64,000 nt of DNA from Nitrospira sp. (GCA_024760505.1 CP058931.1:2924001-2988000), one strand, 5' to 3'; counted from the first letter of the stretch, positions 25,318 through 35,027 are shown. Notes: a model not told the origin generated them from the sequence alone. A program made the numbers and translations.

Positions 25318-26778
25318 ATGGATGCGTTCGATTCTGCTGGATCAGCTATCGCGAAGCAGGTTGCCAGGATCCTGCTGGTTGAAGATGAAGTCGATGTGCG
25401 GGAGTCCATCAAGTTGCAGCTTGAGGATGAGGGGCATCAGGTTGTGGACACGGAATCCGGCGGCGACGCCCTGGTTCTGGCCGAGTCCTCCCAGTTCGAT
25501 ATTGTCCTGACCGATGTGATGATCCCCGACATCAACGGAATTGAGCTGGTTCAGCGCATTACGCAACTTCCCAATCATCCGGTCATGATCGTCATGACGG
25601 GATATGGATCGGTGGAGATGGCGGTGAAAGCGATTAAGGCCGGTGCCTTTGATTTTCTCTCTAAACCCTTTTCCATGGATGTGCTGAGTGCCACGCTTGC
25701 CAGTGCCTTACGCGTCAAGTGTCTTCAGGACGAGAATGTCGAATTGAAAAAAACCGTCAAGGGCCAATTTAGTTTAGGGAAACTCATTAGCTCCAGTCAG
25801 GTGATGCAAGAAGTGTTTCAGCTGATCGATTGCGTGGCGGATACTGATAGTACCGTGCTGATTTTAGGAGAAAGTGGAACCGGCAAAGAATTAATTGCCC
25901 AAACCATTCACTGTCATAGCACGCGGCGCCAGGGAAGCCTGATTCCTGTCAATTGCGGAGCGATTCCCGAGGCGTTATTAGAAAGTGAATTGTTCGGTCA
26001 TGAGAAAGGTGCCTTTACCGGAGCGGTCGCATCACGAGTCGGACGATTTGAGTTGGCGACCGGAGGCACAATTTTTCTTGATGAAATCGGGGATCTGAGT
26101 CCTCCGCTCCAAGTCAAACTTCTTCGTGTCCTACAGGAGCGAACGTTTGAACGGGTAGGGGGTACTCGAACGTATAAATCGGATGCTCGTGTCATTGCCG
26201 CCACGAATCAAGACCTAGAAACCCTGGTGGCTGCGAAACAATTCCGGGAAGATTTGTTTTATCGGTTAAACGTGGTGCCGGTTCTTGTCCCTCCTCTCCG
26301 GCATCGGGTCGAAGATATCCCGCTTTTGCTCCAGCATTTCATCACGATGTTCAATGATCGCCGGAAAGCGGAACTCACCGGAGTGGCTGATGATGCGATG
26401 AGTCTCTTATGTGAATATCCCTGGCCGGGAAATGTTCGTGAACTCGGAAATATCGTTGAGCGGATTGCGATCTTGAAACGGCGGGGGTTGATCGTCCCGG
26501 AAGATTTGCCGGAAAAAATCCGGCGATTACCCTCCTCTCATCTCCCCACCATGCCCGCGGCCATTCCCGTGGCCGGGATGGATCTCTCGAGAACGGTTGA
26601 GGAGTTTGAAAACCGGTTGATTCTTGAAGCGCTCGAGCGAACGAATTGGGTCAAAAGTAAAGCGGCTCGTCTCCTGCAAATCAATCGCACCACCCTCATT
26701 GAAAAGTTAAAAAAGAAATCCCTGGCCGAAGTGGTCGCACAACGTGCGACACCATCGGAAGATCTGGCCGACGTGTAA
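25318..26778 (+). CDS. NtrC-family sigma-54 response regulator
   Basis: A three-domain activator of sigma-54 RNA polymerase. The receiver domain (about 15-130) has phosphoacceptor D66. The AAA+ domain carries Walker A GESGTGKE near residue 184 and the sigma-54 contact loop GAFTGA near 231. A Fis-type helix-turn-helix sits at the C terminus (WVKSKAARLLQINRTTLIEKL). GGGAGG lies 8 bases before the ATG. The kinase gene lies about 2.3 kb downstream, with a second activator of this class after it, so this one may share that kinase. The nearby -24/-12 promoters at 31844 and 43487 are likely targets; the match to FlrC/FlgR type is inferred from context. Confidence 0.92.
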   Translation: MDAFDSAGSAIAKQVARILLVEDEVDVRESIKLQLEDEGHQVVDTESGGDALVLAESSQFDIVLTDVMIPDINGIELVQRITQLPNHPVMIVMTGYGSVEMAVKAIKAGAFDFLSKPFSMDVLSATLASALRVKCLQDENVELKKTVKGQFSLGKLISSSQVMQEVFQLIDCVADTDSTVLILGESGTGKELIAQTIHCHSTRRQGSLIPVNCGAIPEALLESELFGHEKGAFTGAVASRVGRFELATGGTIFLDEIGDLSPPLQVKLLRVLQERTFERVGGTRTYKSDARVIAATNQDLETLVAAKQFREDLFYRLNVVPVLVPPLRHRVEDIPLLLQHFITMFNDRRKAELTGVADDAMSLLCEYPWPGNVRELGNIVERIAILKRRGLIVPEDLPEKIRRLPSSHLPTMPAAIPVAGMDLSRTVEEFENRLILEALERTNWVKSKAARLLQINRTTLIEKLKKKSLAEVVAQRATPSEDLADV

Positions 26779-26977
26779 CAATCGAGGACGTCCCGCCTTT
26801 CCTACCCTGTTTTCGCCTTCCCATTTCGAACAAGCCTGAGGTTCTGACCATTCCGTCAACTCCTTGACGGCGGCAATATTGTCCGTTCGTCTTCGTCCTT
26901 GCAAAACTTCCTGGTTTATCAACGAAAACCCTGTTGTCGAATTTTTGCCATCGGCAGGAATGACTCCGGTCTAATTT

Positions 26978-29095
26978 TTGCTGAAGAGGTCTATCAGGTT
27001 GGAGCAGAAACCAAAAGTGAGGAAATTTACTTGGATTGCCCTGTTGTGTGTTTTCTGGCCCAGCGCAGTTTTGGGAGGCCCGTGTTCTGATTTTTCCTGG
27101 TACGTTTCCCGCGACATGGTTATGCCGGAGATTCTTCGACAGGGACAGGATGCCTTACGCGCGGGACAACTCTTGGAAGCCAGAGATATGTTTGCCACCT
27201 ATTTAAAAGAGCAGGAGCATGGGCAGTTTGCAGAAGGGACCCGTTGGGTCCTGGCCTCTCTTCCTGATCCTCTGGATGAACCGGGGAGAGAAAAATTTCG
27301 ACGCATCGAGCGTCTCCAAGCGATGAAAATGAGTGATCCGAAGAGTGTGTATGTCCCATGGGCCGTCTGTGCCATGGGTAATGTGTATTGGGAGGCCGGA
27401 TGGTTTTCAGAAGCCAGCGGAATATTCGAAGATTTTCTCCGGTCCTATCCCGATCATCCGTTAGCGGGAGGAGTCATGGTCGAAGCCGGGCTAGGGTATC
27501 TGAGCAATAAGCAATATTTGGAGGCCGCGCTGATTCTCAGACGAGTGGTAGAAGAACCCAAGTGGAGTGGCCATCGCCTAAAGGCTGCATTAGGGTTGGC
27601 GGATGCCACGGCCATGGCGAAGGCTTGGAAGCAAGCGTACTACTGGTACCGGGTGGTCGAAGCTGAAAAGCCTGAACTCATTCGCCGGTCTGGGAATTCA
27701 GCGTATCAGTATGGATTAACGGAACTTGCCGTTGGAAATCCCGCCATGGCGATATCCAGATTTTTGTTGACGGTGAATCTTCATCCGCATGAGGAACCAG
27801 CCGGGATGGCCTTGAACCAAATATCAGAAAAATTACGGAAAGACGGGCATGAATATCTGGCCTTGTATTTTGCCGATCAAGCCCGACAACGTTTTCCCGA
27901 TCAGGAACCCGGTCGACGTGGACAGGCCGCGCTGACCAGATGGGTCGTGGCGTTTGTCACCCAGGAGCACGTCAAGGAGGACTGGGTCAAGGTGTATCAT
28001 CGGTTTGATGATTTGGAAATCTATCTCTCGCTCTCATGGGATTATGTTCTAGAAACGGCCGGTATGCTCAGTCATGCCCTGGAAAGGGATGTGGCTGATG
28101 AGAGCCTGCTGTGGATGGGGCAAGCCTATCAGGCGCTGGGGGAATACGCTGATGCGGTTCAAACCTATACCCGCCTCATTGTCGTAACCTCGTCCGATGA
28201 GAAGCGTCAGACAGGACAGGATCGACTCGCCCGCTTGTTACAGCATCAGATGCGTTCCTTCTATGATTCGAAAGCCTGGGTGCCGTTACTCAAGTTTCAC
28301 GCCGACTATCAAGACGCGTTTCAGCTGGTGCCCTTGGAACGGGAGCGTCTCTTCATGGTGGCGCAGGCCTATCAGCAAGTGAAACTTCCGGCAGAAGCCT
28401 GGCATTGGTATGGCCAACTCTTAAAGGAGTACCCCGACAGTCCGCTTCGGGAAGACATTCGTCTTCAGCAGGTGGTGGTTGCTCAAGAGCAGGACAACAC
28501 ATCTTGGGTGCGAGAGGCGGGAGCGTCCTATCTCCGGGAGTTTCCCAATGGCCAGAGACGAGGGCAGGTGGAGACCATTCTTGCCTTGGAAGCCCTCACG
28601 GACAAACGTTATGCAGAAGCGATACACGGTTTCTCGGCGGCTCTCCAGCATGTGGACGGTGAAGTAGAGCAACGCTATGTGCTTCGGAATCGGGCACGCG
28701 CCTATCGAGCGCTCGGGCAGATGGAGTCCGTGGTGCAAGACCTCCGACAGGTGGTGGCTATTCAACCCACGCAGGTTTCCGATGTCCTCCGTTTGGGGGA
28801 TGCCATGTTTGATCATGGGGACTATGTCGAAGCTCAGCATCTGTACGATCAAGCCCTGGCCTTTGATGCGCCGTCGGCCTTGCACACCTGGGCCAAATAT
28901 CGGCTAGCGGCTTCGCTTGAATACATGGGGCAGTCTGATGAAGCGGCCGCATTGCTCGCTGAAATCCGTCAATTACAAACCCGTTCTCCGGAATTGGAAC
29001 ATACGATTCGTTCAGCCGCCACGGCGGTGTTGGATGAAATGTCCGCGAAAGAAACGCCACCAACCAGGATACCCGATGCCCCAATTCAATCCTAA
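26978..29095 (+). CDS. Secreted or envelope TPR-repeat protein
   Basis: A protein of about 700 residues with an N-terminal signal sequence (KFTWIALLCVFWPSAVLGG) followed by many degenerate tetratricopeptide repeats. Examples are AGQLLEARDMFATYLKE, AGWFSEASGIFEDFLRSYPD, LGEYADAVQTYTRLIV and HGDYVEAQHLYDQALAF. Such proteins are periplasmic or outer-membrane scaffolds. The start is unclear: TTG 26978 is the longest frame, while TTG 26999 has AAGAGG upstream. The stop overlaps the beginning of the kinase gene, so it is in one unit with the two-component system; this suggests a role in envelope or flagellar assembly, but no specific family was recognised. Confidence 0.75.
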   Translation: MLKRSIRLEQKPKVRKFTWIALLCVFWPSAVLGGPCSDFSWYVSRDMVMPEILRQGQDALRAGQLLEARDMFATYLKEQEHGQFAEGTRWVLASLPDPLDEPGREKFRRIERLQAMKMSDPKSVYVPWAVCAMGNVYWEAGWFSEASGIFEDFLRSYPDHPLAGGVMVEAGLGYLSNKQYLEAALILRRVVEEPKWSGHRLKAALGLADATAMAKAWKQAYYWYRVVEAEKPELIRRSGNSAYQYGLTELAVGNPAMAISRFLLTVNLHPHEEPAGMALNQISEKLRKDGHEYLALYFADQARQRFPDQEPGRRGQAALTRWVVAFVTQEHVKEDWVKVYHRFDDLEIYLSLSWDYVLETAGMLSHALERDVADESLLWMGQAYQALGEYADAVQTYTRLIVVTSSDEKRQTGQDRLARLLQHQMRSFYDSKAWVPLLKFHADYQDAFQLVPLERERLFMVAQAYQQVKLPAEAWHWYGQLLKEYPDSPLREDIRLQQVVVAQEQDNTSWVREAGASYLREFPNGQRRGQVETILALEALTDKRYAEAIHGFSAALQHVDGEVEQRYVLRNRARAYRALGQMESVVQDLRQVVAIQPTQVSDVLRLGDAMFDHGDYVEAQHLYDQALAFDAPSALHTWAKYRLAASLEYMGQSDEAAALLAEIRQLQTRSPELEHTIRSAATAVLDEMSAKETPPTRIPDAPIQS

Positions 29096-30239
29096 ACCAA
29101 TGATCGCTTTGAGTTCCGAGAGGAATAAGGAATTGAACTGGCCGACACTCGACGCTACCACGGAGCCGACGATCTCCAGTGAAACCCTCAGTCTGGCGCT
29201 AGAGGCCAAATATGCGGAAACGCAACGATTGCATCATCATCTGCATCGTTTGGTGAAAAGTCTTCCGTTACCCGCCTTGCTCTATAACCGCAAAGGGCGG
29301 ATTGTGACAGCCAATCACGAGGCCCATGTGCTCATGGGAGGAATCGATTGGAAAAAGATGAACTGGCACGTTCAGGATCTCTGGACAAGCCTGGGATGGC
29401 CATCGGTTCCATTTTCGGACTGGAGGTGGAAGTCAGGCCGGGTGTCCTGTTGGGATTGTCCGTTAGGAGGTATGGATCAACCGTCCAGTCTGACGGTTCG
29501 TTATCTCAAATACGAAGGGGATACGCACAGTGGACGGACGGAACAGATTGAACGGTTGGCGACCATAGGAGAACAGGTTGGGCGGCTGGCGCATGATATT
29601 CGGAATCCATTGGCGAGTATTGAATGGTTTGCCACGCTTTTGGGGCGGGACAGTCCGTCCGGCAAGGGACGTCGGGAACTGGCGGATCAATTACTTCATG
29701 CCATTCGTTCATTGGAGGGACTGGTTTCGAATCTCTTAACATCCACCACGCCATTGAAGGGAAGCCGGCAGTGCGTGAACCTCCTGGAACTGTTGGATGA
29801 TGTGGAGCTCCTGGCCACGTTTCCCCTCAGAATCAAACGGCTGACCATTCACCGGCAGCGAGAAACCTCGCTTCTCGAGATCTTGGGTCATGAGCAGTTA
29901 TTAAAACAGGCACTCTTGAATCTGCTCTTGAATGCGATTCAGGCTTCTCCGCCTGATGGTCATATTGAGATTCAGTGTCGGCGAATTTCTCGGCCGGCTC
30001 CGGGAGGGGTCGCCTCCGCCGGGGTCACTGGCGTGGCAGTGAATATTCGAGATGAAGGATGTGGCATGTCCGAAGAAGAACTCACCAGGGTCTTTCAGCC
30101 ATTTTATTCAAAACGTCAGGGAGGGACAGGCCTGGGACTCCCGATCGTAAAAGACATTATGCAGGTGCATCAAGGCATGATTGAGATAGAAAGTCAGACC
30201 GGCAAAGGAACGACGGTCAAACTATTTTTTCCCCAATAA
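29076..30239 (+). CDS. Cytoplasmic PAS-like sensor histidine kinase (FlrB-like)
   Basis: A histidine kinase of 387 residues without membrane segments. A PAS-like sensing region (about 60-140) includes CWDC, a possible redox or metal site. The H-box RLAHDIRNPLASIEWF has phosphoacceptor H173, and the catalytic domain has NLLLNAIQASP, DEGCGM and GTGLGLPIVKDIM. This plan matches FlrB/FleS flagellar kinases. ATG 29076 overlaps the TPR gene and has AGGA upstream; ATG 29100 is an alternative. The response-regulator gene follows 11 bases later, so the pair is certain by context. Confidence 0.88.
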   Translation: MPQFNPKPMIALSSERNKELNWPTLDATTEPTISSETLSLALEAKYAETQRLHHHLHRLVKSLPLPALLYNRKGRIVTANHEAHVLMGGIDWKKMNWHVQDLWTSLGWPSVPFSDWRWKSGRVSCWDCPLGGMDQPSSLTVRYLKYEGDTHSGRTEQIERLATIGEQVGRLAHDIRNPLASIEWFATLLGRDSPSGKGRRELADQLLHAIRSLEGLVSNLLTSTTPLKGSRQCVNLLELLDDVELLATFPLRIKRLTIHRQRETSLLEILGHEQLLKQALLNLLLNAIQASPPDGHIEIQCRRISRPAPGGVASAGVTGVAVNIRDEGCGMSEEELTRVFQPFYSKRQGGTGLGLPIVKDIMQVHQGMIEIESQTGKGTTVKLFFPQ

Positions 30240-30250
30240 AGGAGATTGGC

Positions 30251-31639
30251 ATGATCGATACCGAGGGTGGAGTGGGCCGGGGTATTCTGGTCGTTGAAGA
30301 TGATGAACAGTTGCAATCGGCCCTGACTTACGCGTTGAGTCAGCATGGGTATGCCGTCACGGTTGCCAGAGATGGCTATGAGGGATTGGAGCGGATGGAA
30401 CGCGAGGCCCCATGGCTGGTGTTGACTGATCTGAATTTGCCCGGCAAAGGAGGGATGGATTTTTTACGAGAAGTCCGAAGCCAGGGCTACCATATGCCGG
30501 TGGTGGTTATGACCGCCTATGGTGGAGTGGATGCAGCCGTCGAGGCGCTCAAATATGGAGCAACCGATTTTCTTCAAAAGCCATTTCCCCTTGATCGCCT
30601 TGAAAAATTAATAGACCAGTTAAAAGATGCGCAGCCGGTGTCGGGGCTGGAGGTTCTGAGGGAACAGGAACGATGCCGCCGTGAAGAGCCGCGTGAAGGA
30701 TTCCTGACCAGAGATCCGAAAGTGTTGAACACCATCAGCATGTTGGAGATGGTGGCGGCCAGCCCGGCGACCATTTTGATTCAAGGCGAAAGCGGGACGG
30801 GAAAGGAAGTCCTGGCCCGGCATGTCCATCGTCATAGTCCCAGGGCCTCTCAACCCTTTGTGGCAATCAATTGTGCCGCTCTGCCGGAAGGACTCTTGGA
30901 AAGTGAATTGTTTGGCTATGAAAAGGGTGCCTTTACCGGCGCGCTCGCGAGACGATGCGGCAAGTTTGAATTAGCTCACCAGGGAACGTTGTTGTTGGAT
31001 GAAATCGGGGAAATGAGTTTGGGATTACAGGCCAAATTACTCAGGGTTCTTCAAGAACGTGAAGTGGATCGCCTTGGCTCCAGACAGCCGGTGCAGGTGG
31101 ATGTGCGGGTCATTGCCACGACGAACCGGAATCTGGCGCAGGAAGTTCAGGCCGGACGGTTTCGTGAGGATGTGTATTACCGGCTGAGTGTCATGCCGTT
31201 TACTATCCCCCCCTTGCGTGATCGCCCGGAGGACGTTCAATTATTGGCAGAATATTTTGCCAACCGGTCATTGCGGCGAAACCGGCGCACGCTGTGCGAG
31301 ATCTCTGAAGAGGCGATGTCCTATTTGAAACGGCGCCCGTGGCGGGGAAACGTACGCGAACTGGAAAATGTGATTGAACGGGGCGTGTTGTTAGCCGGCA
31401 ATGGGCCATTACTGATTGAGCATTTTCAGTTTGAGGAACCCGTGTTGGCGGCCAATCATGCCAGTGCGCCAAGTGGGACTATCTGGGAAATGGAACGGGA
31501 ACTTATTTTGAGAACTCTGGAGCGCCATGATGGGAATCGGACCCACGCGGCTAGGACCTTGGGAATCAGTATTCGTACCTTACGGAATAAATTACGGGAA
31601 TATCGACAGTTAAACGGGGGGCTTTCCCTGGGTATTTAA
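30251..31639 (+). CDS. NtrC-family sigma-54 response regulator (FlrC-like)
   Basis: The cognate regulator of the preceding kinase. The receiver domain has D60, the AAA+ domain has GESGTGKE and the full GAFTGA loop (EKGAFTGALARR), and a Fis-type helix-turn-helix is at the end (NRTHAARTLGISIRTLRNKL). The length (462) is typical. It sits just upstream of the flgB operon, whose -24/-12 promoter begins about 205 bases after the stop, so it is very likely that promoter's activator, as FlrC is in Vibrio. GGAG precedes the ATG by 7 bases. Confidence 0.93.
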   Translation: MIDTEGGVGRGILVVEDDEQLQSALTYALSQHGYAVTVARDGYEGLERMEREAPWLVLTDLNLPGKGGMDFLREVRSQGYHMPVVVMTAYGGVDAAVEALKYGATDFLQKPFPLDRLEKLIDQLKDAQPVSGLEVLREQERCRREEPREGFLTRDPKVLNTISMLEMVAASPATILIQGESGTGKEVLARHVHRHSPRASQPFVAINCAALPEGLLESELFGYEKGAFTGALARRCGKFELAHQGTLLLDEIGEMSLGLQAKLLRVLQEREVDRLGSRQPVQVDVRVIATTNRNLAQEVQAGRFREDVYYRLSVMPFTIPPLRDRPEDVQLLAEYFANRSLRRNRRTLCEISEEAMSYLKRRPWRGNVRELENVIERGVLLAGNGPLLIEHFQFEEPVLAANHASAPSGTIWEMERELILRTLERHDGNRTHAARTLGISIRTLRNKLREYRQLNGGLSLGI

Positions 31640-31751
31640 GAGAAGGCAATGGGAAGAACATCTGAATGCCTCGCTTCTGCCGGGTGTGAGGAACGGCAGA
31701 AGGAGGGCGGAAAAATATGCCGGTGCGGGCAAAAGTTTCCTTGAGGCAATT

Positions 31752-31836
31752 AACGACGTACGGTGAGAGAGTTGGTGAGTGAGGGAGAAAGCGTGAGGGT
31801 CTCTTTTTTTTCGCCTTACGGTTCATTCCTTACCGG
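31752..31836 (+). repeat. Intergenic hairpin repeat, copy 1
   Basis: The left arm is purine-rich with repeated GGTGAG, GTGAG and GCGTGAGG units (31755-31800), and the right arm is pyrimidine-rich with CGCCTTACGGTTCATTCC (31812-31830). The arms pair imperfectly. It lies just upstream of the sigma-54 promoter. Same family as the other intergenic repeats of this locus. Confidence 0.55.
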
Positions 31837-31843
31837 GAATTTC

Positions 31844-31859
31844 TGGCATTGGTGTTGCT
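31844..31859 (+). promoter_or_regulatory. Sigma-54 promoter of the flgB operon
   Basis: TGGCAT at 31844-31849, five bases, then TTGCT at 31855-31859. The GG and GC elements are 12 bases apart, which is the exact -24/-12 geometry of sigma-54 promoters. It is about 97 bases before the flgB ATG and directly downstream of an NtrC-type activator gene. Confidence 0.85.
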
Positions 31860-31955
31860 CCCCTGCGTGAGGACGTGAGGGTGTTCGCGTACCGGCAGGA
31901 GGGGGATACAGGTGCAGACACAGGAGAACATGAAAGCGGGAAAGGAGAGAAGGCC

Positions 31956-32372
31956 ATGATGATTTCCCCGTGGGATGAAGGCACGCGACTCTTTGAGCGG
32001 TCACTGGATGTCCGGAGCGGCATCCAGGAAACGATTGCCTCCAACATGGCCAACGAAGAAACGCCGGGCTATAAGTCCAGGATCCTGCCCTTCCAAGAAA
32101 CCTTCAATGCGGTTCTTCGAGGGGATGGTCCATTGGAGTCAGTCGTCACCAATCCGAAACATGTGCGCACGGCCTCAGACGATTCCCGGATATTTCAGCA
32201 CACCATAAAACAGGATGCCGGAGCCGGGTTAGACGAGAATACCGTGAATTTAGAAAAAGAAATGACCCTGATGGCGGAAAATACCTTGATGTATATGGCG
32301 GTCAGTCAATTCTTAAAAGGGCGCTTCGATGGGTGGAATGCGGCCATTGATGGAGGTAGTGGCGGTAGGTAA
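31956..32372 (+). CDS. flgB: Flagellar basal-body rod protein FlgB
   Basis: A proximal rod protein of the flagellar basal body, exported by the type III apparatus. The N-terminal rod signature SGIQETIASNMANEETPGYKS is present, as is the C-terminal LEKEMTLMAENTLMYMA. ATG 31956 follows AAAGGAGAGAAGG, a strong ribosome-binding site; a second ATG comes directly after. The product is 138 residues. It is the first gene of a long operon and is preceded by a consensus sigma-54 promoter. flgC follows after a 128-base gap with GTGAAGC-rich sequence. Confidence 0.93.
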   Translation: MMISPWDEGTRLFERSLDVRSGIQETIASNMANEETPGYKSRILPFQETFNAVLRGDGPLESVVTNPKHVRTASDDSRIFQHTIKQDAGAGLDENTVNLEKEMTLMAENTLMYMAVSQFLKGRFDGWNAAIDGGSGGR

Positions 32373-32500
32373 ACGCCTTTGACCTCATGGTTCCCATTAC
32401 ACTGATCCCAGGAAAGCCGGGAGAACGAGTGAAGCGGAAAGTTGGTGAAGATGAGAAGGATGGGAAGATCTGAGTTGGGTGTGGGAAAAAGGAGGGTACG

Positions 32501-32944
32501 ATGAATATTGATCGAGTGTTTTCGGTCGTGGGGTCTGCCTTGGATGCACAACGGCAGCGGCTGAATATTATTGCCAGCAATTTGGCCAATGCGGAATCCA
32601 CCCGGACGCCGGAAGGGGGACCATACATCAGACGTGATGTCGTGTTTCAAGCCTCACCGGCAGGGCCGCAGTTTTCCAATGTATTTGCCAATGCCTTTGG
32701 CGATCAGTCCGGACCATCCGGCGTTCGGGTGACGGATGTGATTCAAGACGAGCGACCGTTAAGGACCGTGTACGATCCCAGTCATCCCGATGCGGATGAA
32801 CAGGGGTATGTACACCTTCCGAATGTGAATCCGATCGAGGAGATGGTCAATCTCATGTCGGCGACCCGGGCCTACGAGGCCAATCTAGCCGTGATGGAAA
32901 CCGGCAAGACTATGACGCTTCGTGCATTAGAAATGAGCCGCTAA
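32501..32944 (+). CDS. flgC: Flagellar basal-body rod protein FlgC
   Basis: A rod component that stacks with FlgB. It has the rod N terminus DAQRQRLNIIASNLANAEST and the C-terminal NPIEEMVNLMSATRAYEANL..METGK, which are the coiled-coil ends of rod/hook family proteins. The 147-residue length is standard. GGAGG lies 7 bases before the ATG. fliE begins 35 bases downstream, in the conserved flgB-flgC-fliE-fliF order. Confidence 0.95.
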   Translation: MNIDRVFSVVGSALDAQRQRLNIIASNLANAESTRTPEGGPYIRRDVVFQASPAGPQFSNVFANAFGDQSGPSGVRVTDVIQDERPLRTVYDPSHPDADEQGYVHLPNVNPIEEMVNLMSATRAYEANLAVMETGKTMTLRALEMSR

Positions 32945-32978
32945 GGCTCTTCAATACTGAAGGAAGGAAAACGGCAAA

Positions 32979-33281
32979 ATGGACTATCTTCCGATAAAAA
33001 GCATTGAGGGTGTTTCGGAACCGTTTGGGGTCACCCCGCTCAAAGGCCCAGCCGGTCAGGACCAGGGATTCGGCGATCTCTTGAAAAAGGCGGTGGAGTC
33101 CGTCAATACCATGCAGCATGAGGCCGGGCGTTTAGAAGATGCCGTCGCTCGTGGAGAGAACGTCAACATTCATCAAGCGGTCATTGCCGGTGAAAAAGCC
33201 GGCTTATCGTTCAAACTCTTGATGCAGGTCAGAAATAAGGTGATTGATGCGTATCAGGAAGTTATGCGGATGCAAGTGTAA
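32979..33281 (+). CDS. fliE: Flagellar hook-basal body complex protein FliE
   Basis: A 100-residue adaptor between the MS ring and the rod. GFGDLLKKAVESVNTMQHEA and the C-terminal GEKAGLSFKLLMQVRNKVIDAYQE.MRMQV are the family signature. AGGAAGG precedes the ATG. The 150-base gap to fliF contains no gene and no clear promoter. Small but secure by sequence and context. Confidence 0.93.
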   Translation: MDYLPIKSIEGVSEPFGVTPLKGPAGQDQGFGDLLKKAVESVNTMQHEAGRLEDAVARGENVNIHQAVIAGEKAGLSFKLLMQVRNKVIDAYQEVMRMQV

Positions 33282-33431
33282 GACATGGTGGCGTTGACAC
33301 ACGCTGATGCCGACCATGGCGGAGGCCCGAATGAGAGAGAGCCGGCACCGGTCACATCACGCACGACTCATCGGTGTAAATGATGCCCACATTTCTTCAA
33401 TCGTGAGCGTTGAGCAAAACCCGTTAACCCT

Positions 33432-35024
33432 ATGGACAGTCTTCTCAGTAATTTTCAAGCCTTAACCTTAACGCAGCGGATCGGCGTGGTCGTCGTCCTG
33501 GCCTTAGCCCTGGCGACCATTCCGATGTTGATGATGGTCGGAAGGGCCCCTGAATTGGTGATCCTGTTCTCTCAGCTCAATCCCGACGATACGCGTGCGA
33601 TTATCCAGGAACTTGGTAAGCAGGGCGCCGTCTATGAGGTGGGTGAAGGCGGGAATACGATTAAAGTTCCCGCCGAACGGGTGCATGAATTGCGACTCCA
33701 GCTGGCCTCGTTGGGACTTCCTGAATCGGCTGGAGTGGGATTTGAAATATTCGATCGAACCGGGTTGGGCGTGACGCCTTTTACGCAACAAATGAATTAC
33801 CGGCGCGCGCTTCAAGGAGAACTGGCCCGGACCATCGGACAATTATCCCAGGTTGAGCGGGTACGCGTGCATCTGGTGATGCCAGAGAAGCGTCTGTTCG
33901 CGACTGAACAAAAACCAGCCCAGGCTGCCGTCGTGTTGACGCTCAAGCGTGGGGCTCCTCTTGGTGGCACGCAGGTTCAGGGGATCGTGCATTTAGTGGC
34001 CAGTAGCGTCGAAGGATTAGAGCCCGGCCAGGTGACGGTCGTGGACAATCACGGTCAGGTGCTCAGTCAAAACTCTGCGGATAGTGACGCCCAACTGACA
34101 GCTTCGCAAATTGAAACTCAACGACGGGTAGAACGGGATCTGGAGCAACGGGTGCAGACCATGTTGGACCAGGTCCTGGGCCGGGACAAGTCTGTGATTC
34201 GGGTCACCGCGCCGTTGGAGTTTCGGCAAGTCGAAATCACCGAAGAAAGCTTTGACCCCAATAGCCAGGTGGTACGAAGCGAAAACCGGAGTCAGGAGAA
34301 GGTGCTGGAATCCGGTTCGACCCACGGGGGACCGGGTGTTCCTGGTGTGAGGAGCAATGTGCCCAGCGAGCTCAAGGCAGGAAACGGAACAGAGCAAAAA
34401 GAAGCCAAACGAAAAAATGAAACATTGAATTATGAAGTCAATCGTAAAGTGAGCAAAATCATTGAACCGACCGGCGCCATAAAGCGGTTAAGCGTGGCGG
34501 TCTTAGTGGATGGGACCTATGAAGCGGCTCAGGACGCTGAGGGGCAGGGGACTGGGAGTACTTCCGAAAAGAAATATGTGCCACGGCCTGAACAGGAAAT
34601 CCAGAATCTGGTCCAAATTGTGAAAAAAGCGGTCGGATTCTCGGAAGAACGTGGCGATCAAATTGAAGTCATCAATGTGCCATTTGAATCTCCCGCCATC
34701 CTTGAGGGTGAGGAGAGTATGACGGCAGGTGTGCAATCGTTCCTGGCCACCTGGGGTGGATTTCTGAAGCCCGTTCTCTTTTTCTTCCTGGGAGTGATGG
34801 TGTTGTGGTTTGTGGTTCGACCGATGGCGCTGAATCTCACGAAGCCCACCGCGGCAGCGGTGGTCCTGCCACAGAAAGGATTGCCGGCTACGGTGACCGA
34901 GTATGAAGCGGAAATTTCCGAAACTCCCCAGGAGCAAGCCATTAAGCTGGCAGCAGATAATCCGGCTTCCGCGGCGCAAGTGATTCGAACCTGGATTAAA
35001 GAAGAACAAGGAGAAAAGGTGTAA
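33432..35024 (+). CDS. fliF: Flagellar MS-ring protein FliF
   Basis: Forms the inner-membrane MS ring on which the motor and export gate are built. Two transmembrane segments bracket a large periplasmic region: one at about residues 18-38 and one at about 435-460 (FLKPVLFFFLGVMVLWFVV). Family motifs include ILFSQLNPDD, GLPESAGVGFEIFDR, FTQQMNYRRALQGELARTI and VEVINVPFE-like IEVINVPFE. The cytoplasmic tail would bind FliG, the next gene, three bases away. 530 residues is normal. Confidence 0.95.
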   Translation: MDSLLSNFQALTLTQRIGVVVVLALALATIPMLMMVGRAPELVILFSQLNPDDTRAIIQELGKQGAVYEVGEGGNTIKVPAERVHELRLQLASLGLPESAGVGFEIFDRTGLGVTPFTQQMNYRRALQGELARTIGQLSQVERVRVHLVMPEKRLFATEQKPAQAAVVLTLKRGAPLGGTQVQGIVHLVASSVEGLEPGQVTVVDNHGQVLSQNSADSDAQLTASQIETQRRVERDLEQRVQTMLDQVLGRDKSVIRVTAPLEFRQVEITEESFDPNSQVVRSENRSQEKVLESGSTHGGPGVPGVRSNVPSELKAGNGTEQKEAKRKNETLNYEVNRKVSKIIEPTGAIKRLSVAVLVDGTYEAAQDAEGQGTGSTSEKKYVPRPEQEIQNLVQIVKKAVGFSEERGDQIEVINVPFESPAILEGEESMTAGVQSFLATWGGFLKPVLFFFLGVMVLWFVVRPMALNLTKPTAAAVVLPQKGLPATVTEYEAEISETPQEQAIKLAADNPASAAQVIRTWIKEEQGEKV

Positions 35025-35027
35025 TCC

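Larger units (their letters stand above)
31640..31955 (+). other. Long leader region before flgB
   Basis: 316 bases with no gene. It holds a member of the GTGAG-type inverted repeat family at 31752-31836, the sigma-54 promoter at 31844-31859 and a purine-rich ribosome-binding site AAAGGAGAGAAGG just before flgB. The first part (31640-31750) shows nothing I can name; it is where activator sites would be expected. Confidence 0.7.

Noticed and set aside
32373..32500. GAGTGAAGCGGAAAG-type sequence in the flgB-flgC gap as another repeat copy
   Set aside because: Only a left-arm-like stretch is present and no convincing complementary right arm, so it was not counted.
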